Assembly: GCA_018335295.1 (NCBI GenBank)
Contig: JAGXKI010000001.1
Location: forward strand, 62,001-126,000
DNA: 64,000 nt
Direction of reading: 5' to 3'
From: a bacterium
Lineage (GTDB): Bacteria; Acidobacteriota; Aminicenantia; Aminicenantales; Aminicenantaceae
Both the position numbers and the translations under genes were made by a program. The stretch's first letter is position 1. Every line of letters begins with the position of its first letter. Below are positions 24,857 through 34,178 of the stretch, piece after piece. A model generated the notes under the pieces. The model was given only the letters and a program-made list of their open reading frames with translations. It made no database searches and was not told where the DNA came from.

Positions 24857-25708
24857 ATGACTGAAAAGAAAAACTCACCGGTGACCATTACTGATATTCA
24901 GGCGAAAAAAGGGAAGAAAGAAAAGATAGTCTCTCTCACGGCTTATGATTTTCCTGTAGCAAAGATTGTGAGTGAATCAGGGGTGGATTTGATTTTGGTT
25001 GGAGATTCTCTGGGCATGGTGGTTCTTGGTTATGAGAACACCATCCCTGTGACCATGGATGAAATGATCCATCATACCAAAGCGGTGGTGAGGGCTTCTC
25101 CCAAACCTCTGGTGGTGGGGGATATGCCTTATTATTCGTTCCACATATCCGAAGAAGAGACTCTCCGCAACGCATTCCGTTTTCTTAAAGAAGGCGGGGC
25201 TCAGGCTGTAAAAGTGGAAGGAGCCAGCCCACGGCGGTTAAAGATGATTGAAACTATGGTGGACTCCGGCATTCCAGTCATGGGGCATGTGGGATTGACC
25301 CCTCAATCCATTCATCAATTAGGCCATTTCAGAGTTCAGGGAAAGCAGGCCAAAGAAGCCAAAAGGATCGCTTCCCAAGCTCAAAATCTGGAGAAAGCCG
25401 GAGTGTTTTCCGTTATTCTGGAATGCATTCCCATGGAATTATCCAGGGTAATTACAGAAAAATTAAAAATTCCTACTATCGGGATTGGAGCTGGACCCTA
25501 CTGTGATGGTCAGATTTTGGTTTTTCATGATTTAGTCGGTTATGCCCATGGCTATCTGCCAAAGTTTGTCAAAAGATACGCTCATCTCCACAGCATTTTG
25601 AGTGATGCTGTTCAGTCTTATATTCACGATGTTAAAGAAAAAAAATTTCCAGATGACCCTCATTCTTATCATGTGAAGTCCTCTAAGATATTGGATGAAG
25701 TGGATTGA
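24857..25708 (+). CDS. panB: 3-methyl-2-oxobutanoate hydroxymethyltransferase
   Basis: The protein is 283 residues from ATG 24857, six bases after AAAGGA; another ATG two codons earlier has no spacer. PanB motifs are present: DLILVGDSLGMVVLGYENT (metal Asp, about 42), VVGDMPYYSFHIS (second Asp, about 81), AQAVKVEGA (Glu, about 113), and MGHVGLTPQSIHQLGHFRVQGK. GIGAGPYCDGQILVFHD lies near 210. The enzyme makes ketopantoate from ketoisovalerate and methylene-tetrahydrofolate, the first step of pantothenate synthesis. panC follows 9 bp later. Confidence 0.96.
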   Translation: MTEKKNSPVTITDIQAKKGKKEKIVSLTAYDFPVAKIVSESGVDLILVGDSLGMVVLGYENTIPVTMDEMIHHTKAVVRASPKPLVVGDMPYYSFHISEEETLRNAFRFLKEGGAQAVKVEGASPRRLKMIETMVDSGIPVMGHVGLTPQSIHQLGHFRVQGKQAKEAKRIASQAQNLEKAGVFSVILECIPMELSRVITEKLKIPTIGIGAGPYCDGQILVFHDLVGYAHGYLPKFVKRYAHLHSILSDAVQSYIHDVKEKKFPDDPHSYHVKSSKILDEVD

Positions 25709-25717
25709 GGAGAAGAA

Positions 25718-26569
25718 ATGAAGATTATCTCTTCCATAGAAGATATGAAAAATGAGATGAGAGAATTTCGATGTCAGAACAAAACAAAGGGATTTGTTCC
25801 CACCATGGGATACCTTCATGAAGGCCATCTCAGTTTGGTTAGAGAATGTGTTAAAAAATCTGATTATTCAGTAGTAAGTATTTTTGTCAATCCGGCTCAG
25901 TTTGGTCCCGGAGAGGATTTTGAGGACTACCCCCGAGATTTTCAGCGAGACTCTGAGATTCTACGGAATGAAGGAGTGGATTGTTTATTTTATCCCAGTA
26001 ATGAAGAAATGTATCCCCAGGGTTACAAGACATATGTTCAAGTTTATGATCTCAAGAATAAATTGTGCGGGCGCTCTCGTCCTCATCACTTCACGGGAGT
26101 CTGCACGGTGGTTTTAAAGTTGTTCCATATTGTCAATCCCCACCAGGCGTTTTTCGGGCAGAAAGATTTTCAGCAAGCCGTCATCCTTAAAAGAATGATC
26201 CGGGACCTTAACTTGGATGTGAATCTCCGAGTTCTTCCCATAGTAAGAGAAGAGGGAGGGTTGGCCGTGAGTTCCCGAAATACTTATCTCACGCCAGAGC
26301 AGAGAAAGGCAGCTCTCCGCCTGTATCAGAGTTTGCAGGAAGCTCAAAGAATGGTGGATCAAGGGGAAAGGAAATCTCAGAATATCATCCAGATAATGAA
26401 AAAGAATATCGAGAGTGAACCAGAGGCCCAAATTGATTATATAAAAATTGTGGATACCGAAAACCTGGATCCTCTCTCTGAATTAAATCAAGACGCTTTA
26501 GTAGCTTTAGCCGTTTTTATCGGAAAAGTAAGGCTCATAGACAATACCATTATTAAGCCAGAAGGGTGA
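25718..26569 (+). CDS. panC: Pantothenate synthetase (pantoate-beta-alanine ligase)
   Basis: This 283-residue nucleotidylyltransferase-fold ligase has VPTMGYLHEGHLSLVREC (HIGH-type motif, about 28-45) and VSIFVNPAQFGPGEDFEDYPR. PHHFTGVCTVVLKLFHIVNP (about 120-140), FFGQKDFQQAVILKRM and AVSSRNTYL (KMSKS-equivalent) follow. It joins pantoate and beta-alanine with ATP to give pantothenate. GGAGAAG precedes the ATG. It sits between panB and panD, so the whole route from ketoisovalerate and aspartate is encoded here except ketopantoate reductase. Confidence 0.96.
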   Translation: MKIISSIEDMKNEMREFRCQNKTKGFVPTMGYLHEGHLSLVRECVKKSDYSVVSIFVNPAQFGPGEDFEDYPRDFQRDSEILRNEGVDCLFYPSNEEMYPQGYKTYVQVYDLKNKLCGRSRPHHFTGVCTVVLKLFHIVNPHQAFFGQKDFQQAVILKRMIRDLNLDVNLRVLPIVREEGGLAVSSRNTYLTPEQRKAALRLYQSLQEAQRMVDQGERKSQNIIQIMKKNIESEPEAQIDYIKIVDTENLDPLSELNQDALVALAVFIGKVRLIDNTIIKPEG

Positions 26570-26574
26570 GAACT

Positions 26575-26931
26575 ATGTATCGAATCATGCTTAAAGCAAA
26601 GATTCACGGAGCCTGGGTGACTGAGACCAATATCGACTATGAAGGAAGTCTTACTCTGGATGAGTCCTTGATGAAAACCGGAGAGATGGTTCCTAATGAA
26701 CAGGTATGGGTTTATAATGTCACCAACGGGGAAAGATTTACCACTTATTTGATCAAGGGTAAAAAAGATTCAGGAGTGATTGGGATCAACGGAGCGGCGG
26801 TTCATAAAGCTCAAAAGGGACATAAACTGATTGTAGCTTCCTACTGCCTTATTGATGAGCAGGAAATTCAATTTTTTCTTCCCAAAAAGTTGATATTGGA
26901 TGAAAATAACCGGATAAAAGAGATAAAATAG
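26575..26931 (+). CDS. panD: Aspartate 1-decarboxylase precursor
   Basis: The protein is 118 residues from ATG 26575, with GAAGGG eight bases upstream. A GTG at 26566 overlapping the panC stop would add three residues. With the ATG start the self-cleavage pair falls exactly at Gly24-Ser25 (YEGSLTLDE), as in E. coli PanD, where Ser25 becomes the pyruvoyl group. Lys9, Tyr22 and a region ending NGAAVHKAQKGHKLIVASYC are conserved. The enzyme supplies beta-alanine to PanC. A small coiled-coil gene follows. Confidence 0.95.
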   Translation: MYRIMLKAKIHGAWVTETNIDYEGSLTLDESLMKTGEMVPNEQVWVYNVTNGERFTTYLIKGKKDSGVIGINGAAVHKAQKGHKLIVASYCLIDEQEIQFFLPKKLILDENNRIKEIK

Positions 26932-26950
26932 TGAGGCATACTTTTGGCTG

Positions 26951-27121
26951 ATGATTGAGGAATCTAAGGATAAAAGAGAGAAGGAGATAAAAGAGGATGT
27001 GTCCCGGTTGATCGAATCCATAAGGAAAGAAAATGATATGCTTCGGAAGATGATTGATTCCTTCAAAAAGCTTGAGCAGCAACAAGACAAAAAGACAGAA
27101 GAAAACAAAGGGGGATTATAG
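26951..27121 (+). CDS. Small acidic/basic coiled-coil protein, hypothetical
   Basis: This 56-codon frame starts at ATG 26951, 19 bp after the panD stop. Nearly the whole peptide is charged and helical, with heptad-like spacing (DVSRLIESIRKENDMLRKMI and DSFKKLEQQ), which suggests a coiled coil. No strong Shine-Dalgarno precedes it. It is too short to assign to a family. Position suggests co-transcription with panBCD. It may act as a small partner protein or be fortuitous. Confidence 0.45.
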   Translation: MIEESKDKREKEIKEDVSRLIESIRKENDMLRKMIDSFKKLEQQQDKKTEENKGGL

Positions 27122-27203
27122 ACCAAATTCTCTTTTCTGTCCCTTTCTACCTATATATAAAGGGAAAGGTTTCAGTTGTTTCCTGGAGTGTTATTAGAGA
27201 AAA

Positions 27204-28667
27204 TTACTCGAGACGATAATTGGGGGCTTCTTTGGTGATGATGACATCGTGGACATGACTCTCTTTATACCCGGAGGGAGTCACTCTAATGAAATGGGCT
27301 TTTTCTCGAAGGTCGTATATGGATTTGCTTCCGGCGTATCCCATACCGCCTTTCAGTCCTCCCACCATCATTTGGATGATGTTGGATACAGAGCCTTTAT
27401 GGGGCACTCTTCCTTCTATTCCTTCGGGAACCAATTTAGCTTTGCTGGGAAGCACGTCCTGAAAATATCTATCCCGGCTTCCTTCATGCATGGCTTTGAG
27501 GGAACCCATACCTCTGTAAGTTTTGTAGGAACGGCCCTGAAATATCACCACTTCACCAGGAGATTCGTCTGTTCCCGCCAACAGGTTTCCAATCATGACA
27601 GAACTGGCTCCAGCAGCGATGGCCTTGGTGATATCACCTGAATATTTAATTCCTCCATCCGCGATGAGAGGAATATCGGTGTCTTTGGTTATCTCGTAGA
27701 CATCGGAGATACCCGTGATCTGAGGAATTCCAGCTCCGGTTACCACGCGAGTGGTGCATATGGAACCAGGTCCTACCCCGACTTTCACTGCATCTACCCC
27801 TAGATGGATAAGGTCTTTGGCCCCAGAGGATGTGGCGATATTTCCGGCAATAAGCTCCTGGTTCGGGAATTTCTTTTTAACCATCTTAATGGTGTCCAGT
27901 ACCTTTTGGGAATGACCATGGGCTGTATCCACAATCAATACATCCACTTTAGCCTGGATCAATGCTTGGACCCGATCCAAAGTTTCTTCGGAAACCCCCA
28001 CAGCGGCTCCCACTCTAAGACGGCCGAAATCATCCTTAACCGCGTGAGGGTATTGAATTCTTTTGAGAATGTCTTTATAAGTGATCAATCCTTTAAGATG
28101 GAAATTTTCATCCACCATAAGAATCTTTTCGATCTTATGCTTGTGAAAAAGCCTTTCTGCTTCTTCCAGGGGAGTGCCTACAGGGACAGTGATGGTTTTT
28201 TTGGTCATAACTCTTTCGATAGGAAGGTTCACTCTGTTTTCAAACCGAATATCTCTGTTGGTAAGAATCCCTACCAATTTGTTTTGTTCATCTGTAATAG
28301 GAAGTCCTGATATTTTATGCTTTTTCATCACTTCTTTGGCTTCAAAAATTTTATCCTGAGGTTTCATGGTGATGGGATTCACAATCATCCCGCTTTCATG
28401 TCTTTTGACTTTATCCACTTCCTCAGATTGTTTTTCGATGGACATATTTCGATGAATGATGCCCATTCCTCCCTGCTGAGCCAAAGCGATGGCCATTTTG
28501 GACTCTGTGATTGTATCCATGGCTGCGCTGATGATAGGGAGGGAAAGAGAGATACGGCGGCTTAATTTTGTTGAAACATCCACTTGGTGGGGGATTACAT
28601 CGGATTTGGCTGGAAGGATGAGGACGTCATCAAAGGTTAAACCTTCCTTTATATTCTTAGCCAACAT
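27204..28667 (-). CDS. guaB: Inosine-5'-monophosphate dehydrogenase
   Basis: This 487-residue enzyme has the TIM-barrel start [16 protein letters not shown], then two CBS domains inserted at about residues 90-205. The catalytic loop [17 protein letters not shown] has its nucleophile Cys at about residue 305. The flap [18 protein letters not shown] and finger RVPHKGSV are also present. It oxidises IMP to XMP, the committed step of GMP synthesis, and the CBS pair usually binds adenine or guanine nucleotides for feedback. It lies 10 bp downstream of secA on the same strand and may be co-transcribed. The length is standard. Confidence 0.97.
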   Translation of the reverse strand: MLAKNIKEGLTFDDVLILPAKSDVIPHQVDVSTKLSRRISLSLPIISAAMDTITESKMAIALAQQGGMGIIHRNMSIEKQSEEVDKVKRHESGMIVNPITMKPQDKIFEAKEVMKKHKISGLPITDEQNKLVGILTNRDIRFENRVNLPIERVMTKKTITVPVGTPLEEAERLFHKHKIEKILMVDENFHLKGLITYKDILKRIQYPHAVKDDFGRLRVGAAVGVSEETLDRVQALIQAKVDVLIVDTAHGHSQKVLDTIKMVKKKFPNQELIAGNIATSSGAKDLIHLGVDAVKVGVGPGSICTTRVVTGAGIPQITGISDVYEITKDTDIPLIADGGIKYSGDITKAIAAGASSVMIGNLLAGTDESPGEVVIFQGRSYKTYRGMGSLKAMHEGSRDRYFQDVLPSKAKLVPEGIEGRVPHKGSVSNIIQMMVGGLKGGMGYAGSKSIYDLREKAHFIRVTPSGYKESHVHDVIITKEAPNYRLE

Positions 28668-28677
28668 CTTGCTTCCT

Positions 28678-31344
28678 TTATTTTTTCTTTTTTTTCTTTT
28701 TTCTTTTTTTAGGGATGACTGACCTTGCTTCTTTCATTCGGTGAGGGGATTGATGAGGAGTGGGAGGTGGTTGAGTTGGGGATGATTGAGTGGGAGATTG
28801 GACCGGAGACTGAGGATTTTGGTGTTGGAAGTTCATGGGCTGCTCTTTTTTTTGGGGGAATTCTTCTTCCACAGTGGGTTGAAGAAGATACAGGTAACGG
28901 ATGGTTTCTTCCTCGATGCGGTCCATCATTTGCTGGAACATTTCATAACCTTCTTTTTTGTATTCCACCAGAGGATCTCTTTGGCCATATCCCCGGAGAC
29001 CGATGCCTTCTTTCAAGTAATCCATCCCTAGGAGATGGTCTTTCCATTGGGAATCAATAATTTGGAGCATGAGGATTCTTTCAAATTCTCTCATTTGTTC
29101 AGAACCCAAAATGCTCTCTTTTTCTTGGTATATATCCTTTAAAGAAGAGAGGACTTTTTCTCTCAATCCATCATAGGTGATAGAGTCCCAATCTATGTTG
29201 AGTTCATAGATATTCAAGCCGAATTGGGCCTCCACGGTGTTTTTAAATCCCTTTACATCCCAGTCTTCGGGAGGTTTTTCTTTAGAAGTGTGATTTTCCA
29301 TCAGCCAGTCCACCAGAGTGACCACTAAATCCTGGATGTACTGCTCCATATTCTTGCCGCTGAGGATGTCTTTCCGCAGCTTGTAGATGGTTTGACGCTG
29401 TTTATTCATTACATCGTCATATTCCAGGAGATGTTTCCGTATAGAAAAGTTCTGAGATTCAACCTGATTTTGAGCCCGTTCGATGGCCCGGGTGACCATA
29501 TTGTGTTGAATAGGCACGCCTTCTTCCACTCCGATTCTCTGCATCAATCCAGATATTCTTTCGCTACCAAATATCCGCATCAAGTCATCTTCAAGAGAAA
29601 GATAAAACCGTGAGGAACCCGGATCTCCCTGTCTGCCCGCTCTCCCCCTAAGCTGATTGTCGATACGGCGCGCTTCATGCCTCTCTGTACCAATAACATG
29701 CAAGCCACCCAGTTCCACCACTTTTTTATGTTCCATCTCGGTGATTTTTTTGGATTCTTTGTATGTGCTCTCCCATTCTTCCGGGGAAGCTTTTTCAGGA
29801 TCGATCCCTTTTTTCTGGAGTGATTCCCAGGCCAAATACTCGGGATTTCCACCCAGGAGAATATCCACTCCGCGACCAGCCATATTGGTGGCAAGAGTCA
29901 CAGATCCCACTCTTCCCGCCTGGGCGATGATCTGGGCTTCCATTTCATGATATTTTGCGTTCAAGATCACATGCTTAATTCCCTTTTTTTTCAAAAGAGA
30001 GCTGAGGTGTTCGGAGTTTTCTATAGAAGTGGTTCCTACTAGGAGTGGGCGGCCTTTCTGATGGAGCTCAGAGATTTCCTCTACCACAGCATTCCACTTT
30101 TCCCTGGCAGTCCGGTAAATGGAGTCCGGATAATGGTACCGGATGAGAGGTTTATTGGTGGGAATAACCACCACATCCAGATTATAGAGAGATTGGAATT
30201 CAGTGGCTTCCGTCTCAGCGGTTCCGGTCATTCCTGCGAGTTTATCATACATCCGGAAAAAATTCTGGAAGGTCACGGAAGCCAAGGTCTGATAATCTTC
30301 TTCGATGCGAACATTTTCCTTGGCTTCAAGGGCCTGGTGAAGCCCGTCACTGTACCTTCTGCCTGGCATCAGTCGGCCTGTAAATTCATCCACAATGATG
30401 ACCTTTCCATTCTTGACCATGTAATCCTTATCTTTTTTAAATAAGTTGTGAGCTTTAAGAGCCTGGTTGATAGTATGGATGAGGTCCACGTGGGAAAGGT
30501 CAAAAAGATTTTGAATCCGAAGATATTTTTCGGCCTCTGAAACTCCTTCTTCAGTCAGAAAAACCGTCTTGGTTTTCTCATCAATTTGAAAATGTTTATT
30601 ATTGCTGAGCCTTTTGACTAGGTTGTTGACCTTGTAGTAAATGGATGTGGATTCTTGAGTAGGCCCAGATATGATAAGAGGGGTCCGGGCTTCATCTATC
30701 AATATGCTGTCCACTTCATCCAGGATGGCAAAGTGATGCTGAGGTTGGACAAGGTCGGCCAGGCTGAATTTCATATTATCCCGAAGATAATCAAAGCCAA
30801 ATTCATTATTGGTTCCGTAAGTGACCGCTTTCCTATAGGCTTCTTTTCTCTGGGCATCGTTCATTTCATGCTGAATGGTCCCCGCTTCCATTCCCAGGAG
30901 ATTGAACACAGGGCCCATCCACTGGGTATCTCTTTTGGCTAAATAGTCGTTGACGGTGACGATATGTACACCCTTTCCTGTCAGAGCATTGAGATAAGAA
31001 GGAAGGGTAGCTACCAGAGTTTTTCCCTCCCCTGTTTTCATCTCGGCGATTTTTCCCTGATGGAGGGCCACTCCTCCCAGCAGCTGAACATCAAAAGGAC
31101 GCATGTGAACAGTTCGACGGGCTGATTCGCGGACCACGGCAAACGCTTCAATCAGAATATCCTCTAGAGAAGCCCCTTGATTGAGCCTTTCTTTAAACTC
31201 GGAAGTTTTTTGTTTGAGCTGTGAATTATCGAGCTTCTGGATTTGAGGCTCCAGCTCGTTGATGGCAGGGATGTAGGGTTGGAGTTTTTTCAGGTCTCTC
31301 TCATTTTTTGTTCCGAATATTTTTTGAATCAGCCATCTATACAT
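28678..31344 (-). CDS. secA: Preprotein translocase ATPase SecA
   Basis: This 888-residue motor protein drives post-translational export through SecYEG. Visible parts are Walker A ([11 protein letters not shown], about 103), [13 protein letters not shown] (Walker B, about 210), a preprotein cross-linking region, and the second helicase domain with [14 protein letters not shown] and [24 protein letters not shown]. The scaffold and wing end with [31 protein letters not shown]. The tail is unusual. After a Pro/Gln/Ser-rich linker it ends in [11 protein letters not shown] and has no CxCx8C[HC] zinc motif, so SecB-type docking is not expected. Confidence 0.97.
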   Translation of the reverse strand: MYRWLIQKIFGTKNERDLKKLQPYIPAINELEPQIQKLDNSQLKQKTSEFKERLNQGASLEDILIEAFAVVRESARRTVHMRPFDVQLLGGVALHQGKIAEMKTGEGKTLVATLPSYLNALTGKGVHIVTVNDYLAKRDTQWMGPVFNLLGMEAGTIQHEMNDAQRKEAYRKAVTYGTNNEFGFDYLRDNMKFSLADLVQPQHHFAILDEVDSILIDEARTPLIISGPTQESTSIYYKVNNLVKRLSNNKHFQIDEKTKTVFLTEEGVSEAEKYLRIQNLFDLSHVDLIHTINQALKAHNLFKKDKDYMVKNGKVIIVDEFTGRLMPGRRYSDGLHQALEAKENVRIEEDYQTLASVTFQNFFRMYDKLAGMTGTAETEATEFQSLYNLDVVVIPTNKPLIRYHYPDSIYRTAREKWNAVVEEISELHQKGRPLLVGTTSIENSEHLSSLLKKKGIKHVILNAKYHEMEAQIIAQAGRVGSVTLATNMAGRGVDILLGGNPEYLAWESLQKKGIDPEKASPEEWESTYKESKKITEMEHKKVVELGGLHVIGTERHEARRIDNQLRGRAGRQGDPGSSRFYLSLEDDLMRIFGSERISGLMQRIGVEEGVPIQHNMVTRAIERAQNQVESQNFSIRKHLLEYDDVMNKQRQTIYKLRKDILSGKNMEQYIQDLVVTLVDWLMENHTSKEKPPEDWDVKGFKNTVEAQFGLNIYELNIDWDSITYDGLREKVLSSLKDIYQEKESILGSEQMREFERILMLQIIDSQWKDHLLGMDYLKEGIGLRGYGQRDPLVEYKKEGYEMFQQMMDRIEEETIRYLYLLQPTVEEEFPQKKEQPMNFQHQNPQSPVQSPTQSSPTQPPPTPHQSPHRMKEARSVIPKKRKKKKKKK

Positions 31345-31390
31345 TTATATCTTTTGTAGCAGAAACCCCCGATATTGTCAATTGAGAGGA

Positions 31391-31410
31391 AGAAGGGGAC
31401 GGTTCCTTTT
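31391..31410. repeat. Solo GGGGACGGTTCC repeat
   Basis: AAGGGGACGGTTCCTTTT lies in the 180-bp gap between divergent secA and feoA. It is the same core as the repeats at 6.6-8.1 kb, and no paired arm is seen here. Confidence 0.45.
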
Positions 31411-31525
31411 AAGAGCATTTGGAATATGAAAGCCTGGTTGATTTTTTTCTCTGGTTTTTTTATCATCTTGTGTAATTTAAAAGACATTCTTTTCTCTATT
31501 CTATCAAGTTGGGATTGGATGAAAA

Positions 31526-31771
31526 ATGGTAAGTTTAATCAAAGCTCCTCACGATAAAACCTTAAAAATAGTGGAAGTGAAGGGAGGTCATGGAGTTCGA
31601 CGGAGGCTTCTCTCCCTGGGTTTTCATAAAAATGACACGGTGGAACTGGACTCTCGAGGTATATTAAGAGGCCCCCTAGTAGTGAAGAACCTGACTTCAG
31701 GAACTTCTGTAGCTTTGGGGCGGGGTGTGGCTCAGAAAGTCATGGTAGAGATAGTTGGTGATAAAAAGTAA
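31526..31771 (+). CDS. feoA: Ferrous iron transport protein A (FeoA)
   Basis: This 81-residue SH3-like domain protein has GGHGVRRRLLSLGFHKNDTVEL and GPLVVKNLTSGTSVALGRGVAQKVMVE, the conserved core of FeoA. It is a small cytoplasmic partner thought to modulate FeoB. The gene ends inside the feoB start region (17-bp overlap), so the pair is translationally coupled. No Fur-like operator stands out in the 180-bp gap upstream, which also holds a GGGGACGGTTCC repeat. Confidence 0.92.
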   Translation: MVSLIKAPHDKTLKIVEVKGGHGVRRRLLSLGFHKNDTVELDSRGILRGPLVVKNLTSGTSVALGRGVAQKVMVEIVGDKK

Positions 31772-33695
31772 ATTTCCAGATATTGTATTTATAGGACAGC
31801 CCAACAGCGGAAAAAGCACTCTGTTCAACGCCGTCGCCGGTCTGAAAGCAGAAACTTCCAATTTTCCGGGTACCACCGTTAAGCACTCCCACAGCAAAGT
31901 TAGGATAAAAGGACAAGTTTTAAATATCATTGATCTCCCTGGATCATATTCTCTAAATCCTTCCGATGCGGCCGAAAAGGTTTCTCTTCGGCACATTTTT
32001 CTTGAAAAACCCGAGGTGATCATAAATGTCGTGGATGCCTCTATTCTGGGACGAAGTCTGGAGCTCACTCTAGAGTTGATTGAAATGGGATACCCGATGG
32101 TGGTTGCTTTAAACATGATGGATTTGGCTGAGAAAAAAGGGGTCCGCATTGATATTCCCAAATTGGAGAAACTTCTGGGGGTGGAGGTTATCCCTACCAT
32201 CGCTTCTCATGGACGAGGAGTGAAAGAAGTTCTGGATAAGGCTGTAGAGGTTCTGGAAAAGCCCCAGACGGCGCCTTCTATCAGGTGGTCCAAAGACGTT
32301 GAAGATAGGATTCAAGAATTTGAGGAACAAATTCCTCTTGATTTTCCCATGGTGGCGAATAAAAGATTTTCAGCTGTCAAAATGATTGAAGCTGGAAAAT
32401 TATATTTTGACCAGATGCTGAAAAGCTTGAATCCCGCTTTGAAAAAATCACTGGATGGGACCCGGAAAAAACTGGAGAAGAGTCACAGTGCACCGGCTTA
32501 TGAGGTGATTGCGGCCGAAAGACATCACGCAGCGATGAAAATATTCGAAGAGAGCAGTGAAGTGAAGAGAGGAGGGGGTGCCTCTTTTTTAGAAAAAGTC
32601 GACGACCTTATCATGCACCCCGTAATGGGATATTTTGTCCTTTTAGCCGTGTTTTTAGGTTTTTTCTTTATTATTTTCCAGGTGGGAAGTCCTGTGGAAG
32701 AGCTTCTGTTGAATCCTCTCAACAATCTGAGAGATTTCCTTTCCTTAAATATAGGGGGAGGGTTGTTTTATTACATCCTGGATGGATTCATACAGGGAGT
32801 CGGGGGAGGAATTGCTATTGTTCTTCCATATTTTATCCCTCTACTTTTTTTGATGTCCCTGCTTGAAGATGCCGGATACCTGGCACGAGCCGGATTTTTG
32901 ATGGATACCTTTATGCATAAAATAGGTCTCCACGGAAAATCAGTTTCTCCATTTATTTTGGGGTTTGGTTGTAATGTCCCCGCGATCGTTTCCACCCGGA
33001 TATTGGAATCCAAGAGGGATAAAATAATTACCTCTCTTCTCATTCCTTTTATTCCCTGTTCGGCCCGGACCACGGTTATCCTGGCTTTGGTTGCCTTTTA
33101 TCTGGGGCCTCTATGGGCTCTTGGGTTCTATGTGGTGAATATATTTCTGGTGGGAGTGATAGGGAGATTGTTGACTTTATTCTTCAAAATGCCCTCTCCG
33201 GGTTTGATCCTGGAGATTCCTTCTTTGAAGTTTCCTTCTTTGAAAAATATCGCCCAAAAAACTTATATACATCTTCGTTCCTTTGTCAAATTTGCCTGGC
33301 CTCTTTTGATTGTGGGGAGTGTGATACTGGGGTTGATGCAGTATTTCCGGCTGGACCAGGGAGTCAATTTGATTCTGGCTCCGTTGGTGGAGAATGGTCT
33401 CGGTTTACCCAGAGAACTTGGGGTCACTCTTGTTTTTGGTTTTTTAAGAAAGGAGCTTTCTTTGATCATGATGCTCCAAGCCCTGGGAGTGGAATACCAG
33501 AATCTTTTGACTATGGTTACCCAACAACAGTTGGTTGTTTTCACTGTATTCATCAATTTCTTCATTCCCTGTTTGAGCACGGTAGCCATTATCTGGAAAG
33601 AGATCGGAAAGAAAATTGCTTTTCTATCAATTGTTTTGAATACTGGAGTGGCCGTTTTGCTGAGTTTAGTGGTGAGGCTCCTTTTTGGAATATAA
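31755..33695 (+). CDS. feoB: Ferrous iron transporter FeoB
   Basis: The protein is about 646 residues, starting at TTG 31755 or GTG 31758, both overlapping feoA. The N-terminal GTPase has G1 GQPNSGKST, G2-region TSNFPGTTV, G3 DLPGSYSL and G4 NMMD. A GDI-like helical linker spans about 170-275. The membrane part has two Gate domains: LEDAGYLARAGFLMD, GFGCNVPAI and RTTVILALVAFYLG, then FGFLRKELSLIM. It imports Fe(II) across the inner membrane, which suits an anaerobic or microaerobic cell. No FeoC gene is seen. Confidence 0.96.
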   Translation: MVIKSKFPDIVFIGQPNSGKSTLFNAVAGLKAETSNFPGTTVKHSHSKVRIKGQVLNIIDLPGSYSLNPSDAAEKVSLRHIFLEKPEVIINVVDASILGRSLELTLELIEMGYPMVVALNMMDLAEKKGVRIDIPKLEKLLGVEVIPTIASHGRGVKEVLDKAVEVLEKPQTAPSIRWSKDVEDRIQEFEEQIPLDFPMVANKRFSAVKMIEAGKLYFDQMLKSLNPALKKSLDGTRKKLEKSHSAPAYEVIAAERHHAAMKIFEESSEVKRGGGASFLEKVDDLIMHPVMGYFVLLAVFLGFFFIIFQVGSPVEELLLNPLNNLRDFLSLNIGGGLFYYILDGFIQGVGGGIAIVLPYFIPLLFLMSLLEDAGYLARAGFLMDTFMHKIGLHGKSVSPFILGFGCNVPAIVSTRILESKRDKIITSLLIPFIPCSARTTVILALVAFYLGPLWALGFYVVNIFLVGVIGRLLTLFFKMPSPGLILEIPSLKFPSLKNIAQKTYIHLRSFVKFAWPLLIVGSVILGLMQYFRLDQGVNLILAPLVENGLGLPRELGVTLVFGFLRKELSLIMMLQALGVEYQNLLTMVTQQQLVVFTVFINFFIPCLSTVAIIWKEIGKKIAFLSIVLNTGVAVLLSLVVRLLFGI

Positions 33696-33701
33696 AAAAT
33701 A

Positions 33702-34049
33702 TTATTTTTCCAGGACGATGGTGGCCACGGCGTATTCATCCAGATGGGATAGAGAAATAAATATTTTCTGGAATGAAAAGTCGGTGGGGTCTTTGATATG
33801 GAGCTGAGGTTTTCCAGAGGGCAGGTTGGAGACTTCCACATCAGTCCATTTTATTTTTTTCCCGATGGCTTTAAAGAAAGCCTCTTTAGCTGCGAACCGG
33901 GCAGCCAAGTGCTGGAATTTATTTTTTTTATTCTGGCAGCAATCAATTTCCAGAGGGGTGAAAATTCTTCGAAGAAACCGGGGATTTTTCTGGACAAGTT
34001 TTTTGATTCGATCCACTTCGATGATATCCACACCAATGCCGGTGATCAC
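33702..34049 (-). CDS. acpS: Holo-[acyl-carrier-protein] synthase
   Basis: This 115-residue protein has the AcpS motifs GIGVDIIEVDRIKKL (Asp8-type metal ligand, residues 4-18) and AARFAAKEAFFKAIG (Glu, about 50-64), and a C-terminal ISLSHLDEYAVATIVLE. It transfers 4'-phosphopantetheine from coenzyme A to acyl carrier protein. It is convergent with feoB (6 bp apart). The 130 bp up to uvrC show no further gene. Confidence 0.95.
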   Translation of the reverse strand: MITGIGVDIIEVDRIKKLVQKNPRFLRRIFTPLEIDCCQNKKNKFQHLAARFAAKEAFFKAIGKKIKWTDVEVSNLPSGKPQLHIKDPTDFSFQKIFISLSHLDEYAVATIVLEK

Positions 34050-34178
34050 TTTCCTGCTCCTTTATCCATGAGATGTGTTCCTCATTATTGAAAAATTGAC
34101 CGTGTAAATCAAGAAGTCATTAAACGGGGAAGAGGGAAAAACCTCAATAGTTTTAATGATCCCATCCCATCTATGCCA

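Noticed and set aside
27141..27164. CCCTTT...AAAGGG hairpin between the pan operon and guaB
   Set aside because: The 12-nt loop and lack of a following T-run make a terminator call unsafe; kept only as a note.
31375..31557. 60-codon + strand frame ahead of feoA
   Set aside because: It runs through the GGGGACGGTTCC repeat and into feoA, lacks a Shine-Dalgarno and is mostly Phe/Ile/Leu from AT-rich DNA; more likely the feoA promoter region.
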